In this document: piece after piece, positions 25,937 to 37,514 of the stretch
Position numbering within the stretch: the stretch's first letter is position 1
Layout: the number at the start of each line of letters is the position of its first letter
NCBI GenBank assembly: GCA_949752735.1
Contig: OX457037.1
Coordinates: 38,415,596 to 38,479,595 of the forward strand
Direction of reading: 5' to 3'
DNA: 64,000 nucleotides
From: Lumbricus terrestris
Taxonomy: Eukaryota > Annelida > Clitellata > Crassiclitellata > Lumbricidae
Notes under the pieces: model-generated
The model's input: the letters and a program-made list of their open reading frames with translations, nothing else
What the model was told of the DNA's origin: nothing
Database searches by the model: none
Made by a program: the position numbers and the translations under genes

Positions 25937-27798
25937 AGGAAGATGCTGTTTTTGTGCTTGAGACCTGTCATGCTCGGCTTTTGTGTGACCAGTTACATTT
26001 GAGTTTGTTACAGTGACAGGACTTCGAATGCTTTACTTTTATTAACTAGTGGTAACAGGTTTTGCGCGGTATTGACTTTGTTAAAACATGCAGTTTGTTA
26101 ATATAGTAGCTAAGAAAGTACTGCTTTTCCGCAATCGATTAATTATATATTGGTAAGATGTTGATAGCAGGACTGCTCTGTTTCATATTAAGGTGCCTCG
26201 CTTATCAGCAGAAATTTTGTCTATTTGATCCCTTGCTTATGTCTGAACCGCCTAAGAATGCTGCTTGCTGAAGTCCTTAGACTAAAGCTTCAATGATGAG
26301 ACTTAAATTAAATAATAATGATTGTTTTGAGATGTGGCGATTTTTTGCTAGTTTCAAAGGTTCTTTGGTAAGATTTTCTGCATTTATATTGGTGAGTTTA
26401 GCATCTAAGACCAGAGGTACATGTAGTGTTTTCAGTTTTTCTGGTCATTCCAGACAAATGATAAAAGGGAAACTAAATCCTTAAGTGCCTACAACATTCA
26501 AGGCTCAGAATTCATGAATTCGCCAGAGAATCTAGCGTAAACAAAATGTATGTACGCAAAATAATTTTCTAATTCTGACATCCACATCAGACTATTACTC
26601 TTATATTATTACTATATTATTATTATTGCTGTTTATTACTCTTATATTATCCTGTAGTCGTCAGATGGCATTTGACTTCATTAAAATTACGTTTATTCTG
26701 TTCAGATCCAAATAATAAACCATAACACGTAAAAATTTTGGCTGGTAAATATGATGTTTAACAAAATAAAATAGTAGCCTACAGTAAAATGTGGTACATG
26801 TTTCATAGACGACTTTGGCTGAATAGCCTTTGTAAGATATGGGGGCGGGGGTGAGAATCTTATTTGTACGTACGCATTGGGGTCAATAAAATGTACTAGT
26901 ACATACGGGTACAGCTGTACGCAAGTGAATAAATGATTAATAAATAGTGACGGTTAATAGATAGGATATAAATGCATTACTACCCATGTGAGCAAAGTTT
27001 GTCATTATAATCTAACAAGAAATTTCAGTTCGGCCTATTATGAGTTTTATGGTTATTGTATGCACTTGTTGCATTCACACAGTTTAGAAGGATTATAGAC
27101 GTTGAAATTTCTGTGTGAATGCCTAACTTATGGGTCCTTAACTGATTAAGATGTTTGTTCATGGTAAGGCCTCATCTGAGTTGGAGGTAGTGAGTGACCT
27201 CTGTTATGTTATAGACCTATAGTAAGCATTTTCAGACTGCTTGTATGATGGAATCCAGTGACGTACTTCACAGTTGATGGGCCTGTATCCTGATGCAGGG
27301 AAAACATGTCATGAATTATTATATAGCCTTTATTACTCCATTTGCAAACGCAATATGGGACATCGACAAATAATGCAATACAACACATAGAAGTAATAAT
27401 AAAAAATAGTAATTAATATACACGAAAAGTAATGTAAAACATATGTTATTAAGAGTATAGCATTCTAGTAATGAAACCCTTTCTTGTGAGAAGGTCAGAA
27501 CGTGGAATTTCAAGGTTATGTGAATGTTTATGCAAGAGTATTGTGATTCAAGAACTGTAGGGAGTAAATCATGGAGGACAAGCCCAGGATTATTAGCCAA
27601 AACAGGGGCCTACTTGTATAGGCTATTTGAACAATGCTTGACTATTTTTGCAATTACTTAATTACTTTAAATTGAATACTACCGACACCTATCGATCAAT
27701 TTGTAAATAATTACTGAAATATGGCACTGAACACAGTGAACAGGCTTTCGTAACTCTGTCTCATGACTTTGCCATCTGTGGAATAATGGTAAACAATG
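25937..27798. other. PEBP 3' flank, no gene seen
   Basis: AT-rich sequence without a convincing open frame. Possible polyadenylation signals AATAAA lie at 26,714-26,719 and near 26,885. I see no repeat boundary. Confidence 0.4.
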
Positions 27799-27803
27799 GT
27801 CAC

Positions 27804-29226
27804 CAGGCGCGGATTTAGAGGGGGGCGGAGCCGGCGTACGCCCCCCCTAAACCTGCAGCATATGTTCTCAAACTAAACTGACCTAAAACTAATATAATTG
27901 CAATTTGGGAATAGGATGTTTGAAGTAGCTGGACTGGCAGAATGGAGCTCTCTTACCGGAGCTCTCATACCTACTTACCTAAGTTGCTAGCAGACGTTAC
28001 CCACGTGACCAATGACTTTTGCCGTGACGTCATTCACAAAGTTCATGTACAGACAAAATTTACGTAAATAGAAATTGGTCAATTAAAAGATATGTCGAGT
28101 GGTCCGCCGTCAAAACGGCTTAAACAAGCAGTTTTATCATTCGCGAATAAGCCGACTGCCGTTGGTAAGACATAAGCCTATTTTAGGCCTAAATCTCAAA
28201 AGATGGCATATGATTATCATTATAATTTTGAAATTCGACGTGCTGATTATAGCCGCCGAAAGCGTTCAGCTGCCGATATTATGGACAAAAGCAAATCAAG
28301 GATATAGAACTAGGCCTACTCATATAATTATTCTCTTAACGCTCAGTGGCGTGCGGTCCATGGATGATCGAGGCGCATCCCTTGCTTATTGAATCTATTT
28401 TTATACAAATACTAGTGTATTCAATTTCTATCATTACTATGTTAATTAGGCCTACCGTATGATAAATTGGCATCGACTATATTATTTCAAACGAAACATT
28501 TATCTTCCATTTCTGGACAGTCTACTTCAGCAGTTTAGCCTACGATTTGGAGATCTTGCAAAACAAGCAATTCGTGGTCTAAGTCTCATTCCATCTAATG
28601 TTTCAAACATCGACGCACTCACTGCTGATGGTATAGGCTACTTCATTACTATCATGATGACCTGCCTTCGCCGGATTCTTTTCATCAAGAGTTAAAGCTT
28701 GGCAGCAGATGTGGAGAAACCCTGACAGCACACCAAGCACCCTGTCGGACGACGGACACCCTCGCTGACAGCCGCTCCTGTCGTATTTTGTATCCAAATA
28801 TTATCACAATAATTCACATTTTGCTGCTCACTTCTGTCACGGCTTGCAGTGTTGAACGAGCAAATTCTAGTCTGCGATTTGTGAAGTCGTGTTTCAGAAG
28901 TGCAATGAACGAGGACAGATTTAATGCACTCATTGTATTGTTTGTCCACAAGGACATCAAGTTAGACATTGATGACATTATCAATGCCTACGCCAGAAAG
29001 CATCCAAGGAGAATGACACTGCTTAATCCACTGGCATGTGACACTTAATTATTTCCTTTTTGGATCAAGGGTTGCATGATCAAAACCGATAGGCCCTAAC
29101 TGATTTATAATCGTTTCACTGTTAACCTTCAGTGGAGACCAGTGGTTTTATATGAGAAACTATATATTTTTTAAAGTTCCATAACATTTTCTATAAAAAG
29201 GATCATTATAGTTTTGCGTGATCTAC

Positions 29227-29288
<62 letters not shown>

Positions 29289-29344
29289 GATTGGATTGGT
29301 AGTATTTACGCCCCCCCTAACCAGAAATCCTGGATCCGCCTCTG
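27804..29344 (+). mobile_element. Decayed hAT-family transposon
   Basis: The ends are related (CAGGCGCGGATTTAG at the left and, reversed, CAGAGGCGGATCCAGGATTT at the right). GTCAC immediately flanks both (27799-27803 and 29345-29349), consistent with a 5-bp target duplication. A first exon-like start MSSGPPSKRLKQAVLSF at 28,092 ends at a GTAAGA donor. The C-terminal hAT dimerisation region is open at about 28,811-29,048 (TACSVERANSSLRFVKSCFR, MNEDRFNALIVLFVHKDI). The middle of the transposase is deleted or frameshifted, so it is a pseudogene. A TA tract (29,227-29,284) lies near the right end. Confidence 0.75.
28811..29048 (+). pseudogene. hAT transposase C-terminal dimerisation domain fragment
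   Basis: About 79 codons end at TAA (29046-29048). ACSVERANSSLRFVK followed by MNEDRFNALIVLF is the conserved C-terminal dimerisation signature of hAT transposases. Upstream frames (for example LPFLDSLLQQFSLRF at about 28,507) belong to the same protein but are separated by frame breaks. Confidence 0.75.
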
Positions 29345-29349
29345 GTCAC

Positions 29350-30459
29350 ATAGGTATAGATCAGCCTGTTTCGAATGGTATTCGCTGTTTTAATTAATAG
29401 AGTTATGCTTCTCAGACTAATGTTTTTCATCATTGCAGTGTAGAAATTCAAAACATTCCTGATGACGGAGGAGGAACATCTCCTGCCCAAACCTTCTCCT
29501 GCTCGGCGTTAAGCGCCTCGACAATCTTCCGCCAGACTCTCGTTTTTCCTCCCCAGAAACCTTGACCGCCCCCCAGATTAGGAAACTAGATTAAGTGCTG
29601 GCAAACACCAAGATGGCAATCATGGCATAGTATAAATCCTGGCTGGCGGGCGGCAGGAACTCGTCTGAGATGTGACTTGAAGAGCCCTGGCTCCTTTCCA
29701 GAACCTGTATGGCGTCAAACCAGTTTTTCTGATGGCACGACGATGGGGAAAATGGTTTCCAGTGCCACTGGAGTAAAATCATGGGTTGTGGGGTTTCTGC
29801 ATGCTTATAGTGATCTTCGTGGTGGCTCCGGTCCATCTCTGCTGCTGCTCCAGGCGTAGCCTACATGTAAAGCAATTCAATTGATAGAGCCCATTCTCAA
29901 GCTTATATATAATCCTCCTTGACGTCTTAGTTGTGATTCAATCAGCCAAACGTTCCATGTTTTCAAAACGACGCCTCGTGTTGTCCATGTTGCATGCTTA
30001 AGGAGCCACGATTTACGGTATACCCTAGCATTGGTAGATCAACCTATATCTGGGATGATTTACACTTCTGCTGTCGTTGTTCCACGTCGTTGCTGTACTT
30101 TGGACCGGACTCTCCTCATGGCCATGATGATGATGATGATGATCATCATCGCCGTGGTCAGTCGATTGATTCGCTTTGCTTTCTCTCTGCCTTTATGTGT
30201 TTGGCGGCAGAAGTGGGGGGGGGGAGGGCGGTGTGGGGGGAGGGTTTGGGGGGGGCGTGGCCGGTCAGTAACTTATCGTCGGTCCGTGTAAATGCTTTCG
30301 CGAGATAAATCTAAGGCGGCTTTGTTCGAATCGGTTTTGCGGGTCAAGATCGAATGGAAATCCACCAAAATCGCCGTCGACGGTTTCTGGTAATTAAGGA
30401 GATCATTTGCATGATCAGAAGACCAACGCCGTCGTCGTGATGTTTGTAGTGTATATACA

Positions 30460-30460
<1 letters not shown>
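29350..30460. other. No gene seen; G-rich tract
   Basis: Mixed sequence. A run of G tracts at 30,211-30,262 on the + strand is capable in principle of forming G-quadruplexes. Short ATG/ATC repeats are at 30,123-30,152. A short exon-like frame after CATTGCAG at 29,438 runs about 40 codons but I could not link it to anything. Confidence 0.4.
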
Positions 30461-30490
<30 letters not shown>

Positions 30491-30495
<5 letters not shown>

Positions 30496-30616
30496 TTGTA
30501 GAACCAGCACTGCCGTACGTGTATGACTGTAGGCCTATATATATATATATATACATATGTATATATATATAGGCCTACAGTCCTACACGTTCGGCAGTGT
30601 TGGTTCTACAAAGATA
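30491..30616. repeat. Imperfect palindrome with TA core
   Basis: TATCTTTGTAGAACCA... at 30,491 and its reverse complement ending at 30,616 form arms of about 60 bases with three substitutions. Each arm carries TAGGCCTA, and the centre is TATACATATG. Confidence 0.8.
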
Positions 30617-30649
30617 GCTACATCATCATAATAGTATTATAAGAAGTGC

Positions 30650-30880
30650 GTACAGCCCAGGGCTTTTTTAACGTGCAGTTGTACACAAAATGTGCAGTTC
30701 TAAAGGGATTCGTGCAGCTGTAGAAGCACCTCTATCACAAATTCTGTGCAGTTAAAACTAGCAAAAAGCCTGAAAGAGGTCATTGTCATCCAATTGGAAG
30801 TAATTTACCATGAAGGATGGGAAGGAAAAGAAGGGGTTGTGCAGTTCTAAAAATTCCTTAAAAACAGCCCTGGAACAGCC
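30650..30880 (+). mobile_element. MITE 'TGCAGTT' family, copy 1 (215 bp)
   Basis: Ends CAGGGCTTTTTTAA and, reversed, CAGGGCTGTTTTTAAGG; element 30658-30872. Flanks GTACAGCC and GAACAGCC differ at one of 8 positions. The motif GTGCAGTT(C/G)TA repeats inside. 8-bp duplications with CAGGG-type ends suggest a non-autonomous hAT element. Other copies: 32,062, 45,396 and 51,363. Confidence 0.75.
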
Positions 30881-32053
30881 ACAGCTCTACAGGGAATTTA
30901 AACTGTGAGATCGAGGATCTGCATGGCTGCAGAAGTCGTTGTAGTGAAACAATTCATAGGGTTTTGATTATAGTTTCATAATGTTTACTAATAATGATAA
31001 TGGCCTAATAGTGACAATCTGTATGGTGCCGTAAGACAACCATGTTGAGTCCCTGCTCAGATTTATGTATCACACTATTATAGGCCAATAGGCAATATAC
31101 ATGTATATTGCCAACTAAGAGAAAAGCAATAAGACGAAGAAGAAGAAGAGGAGATGAAGTGGAGGAGGAGGAGATGGAGAGGAGGAGGGAGGGGAGGAAG
31201 ATGTGGAGAAGGAGAATGAGGATGGTATATAATCCCTTGAGCTAGGCAGCCTCGAGTTTAAATGTTAGTGAATTCATTTTCCTTACCATTGTCAGACCAG
31301 GACAAGCAACCATGGAGTCCTCTTCCTTACCGTCTTATCTTGCCATATGGCCTACAGTGCACGGTCAATATAGTCTATTCAATTAATTATTCATTGTAGC
31401 TGAATTGGGTATATATATATATATATAATTATATATATATATATATATATGAGGCTCAAATTAAAGTAAAAACAGAAAAAACCCCGACCTCTCAACCTCA
31501 CTCTCGATTGATACCAGATTATTGTAGAATTGAAGAAAAATAACTTGGGGGGGTCAGCCGTTTATTTATGTGGCGTTGGGACGTGCAATGAGGACTTCAC
31601 CATGGTGTCCTAAGAAATACTGGGGGGTTAAACTTGAACCTCACAACCCCCTGCAATTCCCACCCTGATTGACGCATATCAGTGAGCGAATAATTATACG
31701 AAGAAGAAAAAAAGAATGAAACAAAAATAGATTGGATGAATGGTTCACCCTCAGAACCGCAGGGGCATTAATTGAGTCAAGCGGAGTCGATTGTGGGCGG
31801 GTTTTGGGCGGGTGAGGTCTTCGGCGTGGCGTGACCGTGTAGACCGTAACGCTGGCAGTCTCGTTAAGGATTGTGACGACGGTGTGATGCATGGAGCCAA
31901 TAAAGATGTGTCTGCATGCCAGTGCATGGACCGTCTGCAGAAAAGACCGCTGGGACATTGTGCCATGTAATATACAACCTTTGCATCCGTTACGTGCACC
32001 CGCTGAGGCCCATAACCGTCATCGGAAAGAACGGTGACGTTGACCAGGGGCAG
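30881..32053. other. No gene called; GA-rich and TA tracts
   Basis: A GA-rich tract is at 31,131-31,215 and TA tracts at 31,411-31,449. On the minus strand around 31,780-32,040 two frames are open for about 80-105 codons with balanced codon use (for example VNVTVLSDDGYGPQRVHV). No splice sites or family could be assigned. Confidence 0.3.
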
Positions 32054-32127
32054 GATCCAGGCAGGGCTGTTTTTAAGGAATCTTTAGAACTGCACAATCC
32101 CTTCTTTCCTTTCCCATCCTCCATGGT

Positions 32128-32182
<55 letters not shown>

Positions 32183-32717
32183 TGTTCATAAGAACACAGC
32201 GTTTGGGTACCTCCCATCAGGTGCTGCAACAGTTGCAATGCGAGTTGGTTTGGCTGAGGACCGACTGCTGCATGCAGTGGCCAGGAACGACTTCCATGTC
32301 CTTCGAACTCTTTTCCCGCCAAAGAACAACCGTCGTCCATGTCTCAGGGCTCGTATGCACAATTTTGAACTTCCGAGCAAAGAAGACCGAAACTTTGTTT
32401 CTAGAGTCCTTTACAAACATATTAATAAAGCATAGTCTAACTATTGATTCAATTTAATTCCAATAACTGATCACTCCCTATAATATTAATATTTTTATTT
32501 CAATGTAATTTTTGTCTATCTCAATGTTCGAGGTTGCGGTTTGCCAACCTGTTTTTGCTTATTAAACGAATATACATATGGTATATTACTTCCAATCGGA
32601 AGACAATGGCCTTTTTGCTAGTTTTAACTGTACCGAAGTGCTTCTACAACTGCACAAATACATTTAGAACTGCACATTTTGTGTACAACTGCACGTTAAA
32701 AAAGCCCTGGACCCAGG
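32054..32717 (-). mobile_element. MITE 'TGCAGTT' family, copy 2, split by a LINE tail
   Basis: Flanks GATCCAGG and GACCCAGG (7 of 8) surround an element whose two halves, 32,062-32,128 and about 32,582-32,709, correspond to the continuous copy at 30,658. Between them lie a TA tract (32,132-32,180) and a LINE ORF C-terminus, so the LINE inserted later. Confidence 0.7.
32205..32435 (+). mobile_element. LINE ORF2 C-terminal fragment
   Basis: Open frame starting GYLPSGAATVAMRVGLAED and ending at TAA (32433-32435). Its last part, LRARMHNFELPSKEDRNFV, matches the tail of another LINE copy at 63,654 (FRERAHNFILPNKDSLNFIP). This is a known C-terminal signature of CR1-like ORF2 proteins, by recall. 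5'-truncated. Confidence 0.6.
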
Positions 32718-33998
32718 AAAGGGGCCAATCCGGCCATGGCCTCCCCATCTGAAATGTGCATGGGACGTGCTCTCCCCATCAGGTTTCAACGAGCTTTCGA
32801 TCAATGCAGCGGGAAAAGTAGGCTATACGACTAAAAACTAATTATTTAGCATCGGCTTTGAAAACTGGCACATGTTGAAGAGATTCCGTCGATGAAATGA
32901 TTAAATGACTAAAAAAGATCGTCAGCTATTTCGGCAGGGAAATTCGGTGTATTTTCCAAGACATTAATTTTGACTAGATGACCTAAAAATGTCCATCAGA
33001 TTTCTCGACCAAAGATCAGCGAAATTTTTCCCGACCCAAGGGAAAAATGTTTGGGCCCCACCTTCGAAAATTTCTGTCTCCACCCCTGACGTTGGCCTAT
33101 ATAATATATATATATATATATATATAATATATATATATATAACGCATAAATTATATTCTTTGTGGTGTAATTATCGTCTTCAATCTGCAGGCATATGCAT
33201 CTATGTAGGCCTACGTTTCTCGCCATTTATATGGCACATGTTAGACGCTATGCAGACTTTTGCTGATTTTGAAAAGTAGGCTAATAATTGGACTAGGCCC
33301 ATTTGTTTTCTAGCTGCAGGTTTTTACAAAAACTGTGCCGCCACATACAAAAACCAATATCTAGGTGATTTTACGACATAGGCTATTGAGTTTGATAGGC
33401 CTATACATCATTTCAAAGGTCTTGTCAAAATGGCACAATATTATTGTTCTAGTCTTATTCTAACAACCTAAATCACTATAATATATAGCCTAAATTTTAT
33501 AATTTACTTTTAGACTAAATTCAGTGCAAAAACAGAAAAACACAAGCATACATGTTTGCTTAATTATCCACAGTATAAATAGCAAGCAGTAGGCCTACGT
33601 CGACTCGCTGTCCTGCATGTTGACTACCGGTATGGTTCTTCTGGTCAGCGCCATGTTGACAGCGAGAGACGTATCTGGCCATGATCTTGGCAAAAAACCT
33701 AATTTTTTTTGCGTTTCGTTTTTGAATCGTCAAAAACCGGTGGGTGGCCTCACTAAGAGTGATTTAACTTTTGTTCTATTCAAAATATTTTTTGTAATTT
33801 GACCATTGTACGTAAATATGAATTGCCTTTAAGATTGTAATGTTTCATTTAAAAATTCGTATGTTTGGCCAAGATATGGGCTAAAAACCGTAGGGATTAC
33901 TTTTTTGGGCGCAACCTGTATATGAAAATGGCGGACAACAGTCTAAAGTTGGTCACACATATTCTGACTGCAGTAGAGGGGCCGGAAGTCGACGCGCC
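32718..33998. other. No gene seen; TA tracts and TAGGCCTA sites
   Basis: A TA tract at 33,100-33,141 and three TAGGCCTA octamers (33,206, 33,396 and 33,590). The open frame at 33,617 (61 codons) has no recognisable feature. Confidence 0.35.
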
Positions 33999-34006
33999 GT
34001 TTGGCC

Positions 34007-34090
<84 letters not shown>
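33999..34090. repeat. (ATT)n microsatellite
   Basis: About 90 bases of ATT repeats with one AATT interruption. Frames through it code only for Leu/Ile/Asn runs. Confidence 0.95.
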
Positions 34091-34091
<1 letters not shown>

Positions 34092-34285
34092 GGCTATATC
34101 TATATTATAATTCCGAAACACTTTCCATATGTTTGTTTATTTGTTTGTACGCTTTTGACTCTCCTCTGCAGAATAAGCTCGGAAATGAAACAGCGTCTGT
34201 TTAAAAAAAATTGCAATCGATTCTTACCCAAATTATAAGGTCAGCGCAACTATTTTCAGGTTTTAATTCAGTTTAAAACAAAAGT

Positions 34286-34815
34286 TATTAGCGTTTTAAG
34301 ACAGATTTCATCAGTAATTGATCACGCTAGCGCTTTATTCAAGAGTCTACACCGCATGACGTCATACCCGCTCAGTAATAATTTCCGTAGCGCCCAGCAG
34401 GGGTGGGTCAAGTCTGGCTTTTTGGGGAAGCGAGGTGGGGTGGAGGGTTGGCGAAAACCCGAAATTTAGCAGTCAACGATGGATACCAGAGTGGAGTAGT
34501 GTTTAAACCCTCAAATTTCACTTTAGAACTCGAGTTATTAGCGTTTTAAGACAGAAGCGTTTTAAGACAGATTTCATCGCTCACGCTTTGGTAAGCAGTA
34601 TCAAGCTTTAGTAAAGGAGTCTACAGCCCGAATGACGTCATACAAGCCCAGTAATAATTTCCGTAGCGCCCCGCAGGGGCGGGTTACGTTTGGCTTTTTG
34701 AGGAAGCGGGGTGGGGTAGAGGGTTGGCGAAAACCCTAAATTTAGCGGTCAACGTTGGGTACCACAGTGGAGTAGTGTTTAAAACCCTAAATTTCCCGGG
34801 CAACGCCGGGTTACA
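34286..34815 (+). repeat. Tandem duplication of a roughly 250-bp unit
   Basis: GTTATTAGCGTTTTAAGACAG, ATGACGTCATAC, AGTAATAATTTCCGTAGCGCC and GAGGGTTGGCGAAAACCC recur in order at about 34,286-34,520 and 34,532-34,790. The second copy ends with CCCGGGCAACGCCGGG, a GC-rich imperfect palindrome. Confidence 0.75.
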
Positions 34816-34854
34816 CATCCAGTTGGATTAAATGGATAAATAGATAGGCTATTG

Positions 34855-34915
34855 TAATTGTAATTGAACATTTATATAGCGCCGCTCACAGATTCAGTAG
34901 CGCTATATCGTCTAT
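34855..34915 (-). repeat. LINE/SINE 3' tail fragment
   Basis: On the minus strand AGCGCTACTGAATCTGTGAG followed by CGGCGCTATATAAATGTTC. It resembles the shared tail of the LINE at 46,069 and the SINEs. Confidence 0.45.
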
Positions 34916-36312
34916 ATGTCATAGGCTAAATATATTATATATACACGTATATATATATATGTAGATCTATATATATTTCAGACGATGATGATACAGATTT
35001 TGGTCAGTTACTCTGGGCAGTCTATAGCCACGCTGCATGGTGAATGTTGCGTATACAGACATATGGCCCATCTAAGGAAACACTGAGAGCTTGAGATGAT
35101 CAAGAAAGATGAAGAGACTAAAAACTGAAAAAGAGGAAGAACGACAGTCGAGGTATAAGGACGATAGAAGAAGGTATAGGGTGATAGAAGACGTTTGCGA
35201 AGTCAAACACTGCGCTAATGAACAGAAGAAAAACAGAAGAACAAGGGGCAAAACACGGCGCAAAAAACACCGTGAACCACTGATAAAAATGCGAAGTGAA
35301 GACATCCGCACATGTCGAATTCCGAGGGGGTCAGAACGCTGGTGGCGATCCTGGCTGTCGTCTCCACCTGTAGGTGCTCTGCGAAGGACGGGGGTGACAC
35401 CTGACCAGTGGCCGAACAGTTTCTGCTGTGTGGGTAGTGGGTGCACGCGTGGGGTAAATTTTCATTATGGACGACAACAAAACAGTCATGAATATTAGAA
35501 CGGAACCATTTCGTTTATGACAACTCCATTTCCGGATAGTCTTGAGATTATACGTAGGGTGTAGACAAGACTAGGCCTACTCGCTACAAGGATACGCTAG
35601 AAATAATAGCGCTATATGGACTGCAATTATTGCAACGTATACCTTTTCGCTGTTTTTGCCTTTCTCGGTTCATTCTTTCCTTCTCCTCTGTTTGCGAATA
35701 ATATTGTAAGTAGGACTATATGATGTATGCATTCATGTAGCCTATATGTATATATGCAGGTCTTTATAAGCATATCATTACACGAATAGATAGGGGATGT
35801 AATTATATAATATATATTTCAAACATAGCAATATCACCACCGTCTGTCAACTTTGCATGCGTCATATGTAAGAGATTTCTTGGCAAAACGAAAAAGTCGT
35901 TTGGATGATGAAGGAAACGCGTTTTTTCGTATACATCCACCACAAGAACGTCATGATGATTCTGATCTGGGACTGAAATACTTGTATAATATATATATCC
36001 AACTGTGCATGAGACGGCGTGAACAGCTGTCAAACCAGAATACCATTAAGACACAATATGATATCCAGCAGCTGTATGCAACATTCACCGTAGGTTGAGT
36101 CTGGTTGACTGAATCTCTGGATCTTATAAGATAGGATCTTATAAGATTCAAAATGCATCTTCTTCTTCGTTGCTGTTCCTGACCGGACTGGTTCTTCTGC
36201 AGGGTAAGCTTTATGATGCTCAACGTTACAAATAATGTTTGATGACTGAACTCTTAATGTTAGCATCATGAATAATTATTGTAAAGTAAATGTAGCGTAT
36301 ACAGTGAAGGTT
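34916..36312. other. No confident gene
   Basis: Open frames at 35,109-35,498 (+, very basic) and 35,853-36,098 (+) are moderately long. The minus strand around 35,300-35,430 has GC-rich third positions (SPPSFAEHLQVETTARIATS). None has a recognised domain, clear splice sites or a homologue that I can name. Confidence 0.3.
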
Positions 36313-36317
36313 ATAAT

Positions 36318-37357
36318 TGTCACTGACTATCAAATCTAGGGTTTTAAATCTAGTTTTAATAGGGAACTTTATGCTCAGAGGCCTTTGGGTAATCAATATT
36401 AGAATGAGCTAGGACCTAAAACAAATGTAGCTGAGATTCGTTTAAAGATTATATTATAATAAAACAATATCAAACAGTAAAATACAATCAATAATCCTAT
36501 CTACTTATTTGTGGCGTATTATCTAATAATATTATAGCTTGTTTCTTATCTTCCACGTTGGACTTTTCCAGCGTAGATGTAGAAGTTCTTCAGTTCGTAT
36601 GGATTGGAATGAAGGTTCGAAGAGGAAGGAAGGTCACCTTCTTCTTGCTTGCCGTCGTTTCCAATTCTCTTCTGTAGCTGCGTAGACGGAGAATGCTGTA
36701 GCTGGCACAGCACTCTGTAGTTTCGTCCGCCTCGTTGTTTCTCCACAAGCAACGGTAGCTTCTCGTCGCTTGCTCGTCTTGTAGTCGTTTCGCCCCTTTC
36801 TTCTGCCGTCGAACTCCAATCGCAATTGTAGTTCCGAATTCGACCTTCTCCCGATGTCGAATCGCAGTTCACTCGCAAGTGTCACATCAAACTTCGCAAA
36901 GTTTCGTTCGACACGCCCTGGTATCTCTGTTCCCAAGGACTTATAGTCTCACCAGTGGGACAGGCCGACAGCGTGTCGCCTTCCACACCCAATTCACCGT
37001 CAGATCTTCTGAATTACCGACGAGAACGCCACGTTTGACTAATGGCCGTTCTCGCTCAGAAATCTACGTCTTCTTCCTTCGCCATCTTTTCGCTTGTCTG
37101 GCTTTATCGTCTGCCGTTGTTGCCGTCTGCTCAAGTTTGACGCTGCTTTCCGCCCTCCGTTGTACTTCAATAATTGATGTAGCGCGTATTCAAGAATTGT
37201 TATAGCGCTATTATTATTATCTAACTTAATGCCACAAGTAATATTAATTATAATCTACAATACGCCACATATTGTCTAGCTTAATTCTTACCTATTTAAT
37301 ACTTATACAATGCATCATTTAATAGGTTTGTTTGATAAGAAGCATTCTACCGCTACA
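36318..37357 (-). repeat. 3' LTR (1,040 bp, intact)
   Basis: Matches the other LTR over its whole length once the nested insertion is removed; I noticed only two substitutions (near 36,390 and 37,168). Small open frames in it are mirrored in the other LTR and are not genes. Confidence 0.92.
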
Positions 37358-37370
37358 AATGCCCCTCCTT
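37358..37370 (-). other. Polypurine tract
   Basis: Immediately upstream of the 3' LTR on the minus strand: AAGGAGGGGCATT. This is the expected position of the plus-strand primer in reverse transcription. Confidence 0.7.
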
Positions 37371-37514
37371 CAAAAGACTGTTTACAGGCTTTAACAAACT
37401 CACCTACTTAACAAACTAACCTAGTAAACTAATTCACTTACTATACACGACATGACAATTGATACACTTTACTCACTGGCTTACACTTCTTCATTTACTT
37501 TATCTCAACTTATA

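Noticed and set aside
35109..35498. 129-codon basic protein
   Set aside because: ATG context is unremarkable, the opposite strand is equally open, and no domain or conserved pattern is seen.
36546..37205. Open frames of about 100-110 codons inside both LTRs
   Set aside because: They lie in the repeated LTRs on both strands, lack domains and are explained by the LTR sequence.
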